Translations under genes and position numbers: made by a program | In this document: piece by piece, positions 6,188-6,246 of the stretch | How the letters are laid out: each line of letters starts with the position of its first letter | Position numbering within the stretch: position 1 is the stretch's first letter | Source: JAGVPT01 sp964642725 | Lineage (GTDB): Bacteria > Bacteroidota > Ignavibacteria > UBA10030 > UBA8401 | DNA length: 6,246 nucleotides | Direction of reading: 5' to 3' | NCBI GenBank assembly: GCA_964642725.1 | Contig: CAZXQG010000114.1 | Location: 1 to 6,246 of the forward strand | Notes under the pieces: generated by a model | What the model was told of the DNA's origin: nothing | What the model saw: only the letters and a program-made list of their open reading frames with translations | Database searches by the model: none

Positions 6188-6246
6188 TCCTTCGATGCGT
6201 TCGCTCCGCTCACTTACTCAGGATGAACATGGTCTGTTCACCCTGA
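6188..6246. repeat. Dispersed intergenic repeat (TCCTTCGA...TCAGGATGAAC type) with terminal hairpin, cut by the window edge
   Basis: The sequence from TCCTTCGA (6188) through CGCTCCGCTC to TCAGGATGAAC resembles a palindromic repeat type I know from intergenic regions of many environmental bacteria. It ends in a hairpin with 12-base arms at 6218-6229 and 6235-6246 that match at 11 of 12 positions around a 5-nt loop. The window stops exactly at the hairpin's end, so the full unit is not visible. It may act as a bidirectional transcript-end structure or be a MITE/REP-like mobile repeat. Confidence 0.55.

Larger units (their letters stand above)
5779..6246. other. 468-bp region upstream of the two-component operon
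   Basis: No gene is supported here. A GTG-led plus-strand frame (5867-6112) and a minus-strand frame (5988-5794, 64 residues) lack recognisable families and good ribosome binding sites. The region should hold the promoter of the regulator-kinase operon. A possible rightward promoter (6100-6108) suggests divergent transcription toward a gene beyond the right edge. A direct repeat, a small hairpin, the 12-bp palindrome-like AGTGATGTCACT (6022-6033) and a dispersed repeat at the edge are the only structures that stand out. Confidence 0.6.

Noticed and set aside
1..6246. CRISPR array, tRNA, rRNA, insertion sequence or prophage attachment site
   Set aside because: No regularly spaced long repeats, cloverleaf sequence, transposase or integrase motifs were seen on either strand.

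Overview
The window looks like chromosomal DNA from a Gram-negative-type bacterium. It holds four confidently identified protein genes, all on the minus strand and so transcribed from right to left. Nothing here fixes the phylum. GC content is moderate. The inner-membrane sugar-nucleotide dehydratase, the two-component genes and a dispersed repeat ending in TCAGGATGAAC would fit many free-living environmental bacteria, including Bacteroidota or Ignavibacteria-like groups, but that placement is a guess.

In transcription order the layout is as follows. (1) Positions 6246-5779 are a non-coding upstream region. It carries part of a dispersed repeat at the window edge, a possible rightward extended -10 promoter, a 9-bp direct repeat with 20-bp period and a small hairpin. 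(2) Positions 5778-5059 encode an OmpR/PhoB-type response regulator. (3) Five bases later, 5053-3659 encode a membrane-bound sensor histidine kinase that almost certainly partners it. (4) A 390-bp gap holds a plausible sigma70-type promoter flanked by a tandem 20-bp repeat and a longer dyad. (5) Positions 3268-2495 encode an unusual regulator: a receiver domain fused to a helical domain that resembles the phospho-accepting DHp domain of histidine kinases, but with no ATPase domain and no DNA-binding domain. (6) After 157 bp, 2337-238 encode a full-length membrane-anchored nucleoside-diphosphate-sugar 4,6-dehydratase of the WbpM/PglF/CapD class. (7) A perfect 10-bp stem hairpin follows the dehydratase stop, and the last 194 bases are open in one minus-strand frame up to the edge.

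Taken together, a complete kinase/regulator pair sits next to a DNA-binding-free receiver protein and a surface-polysaccharide enzyme. The arrangement suggests, but does not prove, that signalling here controls production of a surface glycan. The item most worth following up is the receiver plus DHp-like protein, which could be an intermediate in a phosphorelay, together with the repeat array in front of its gene.
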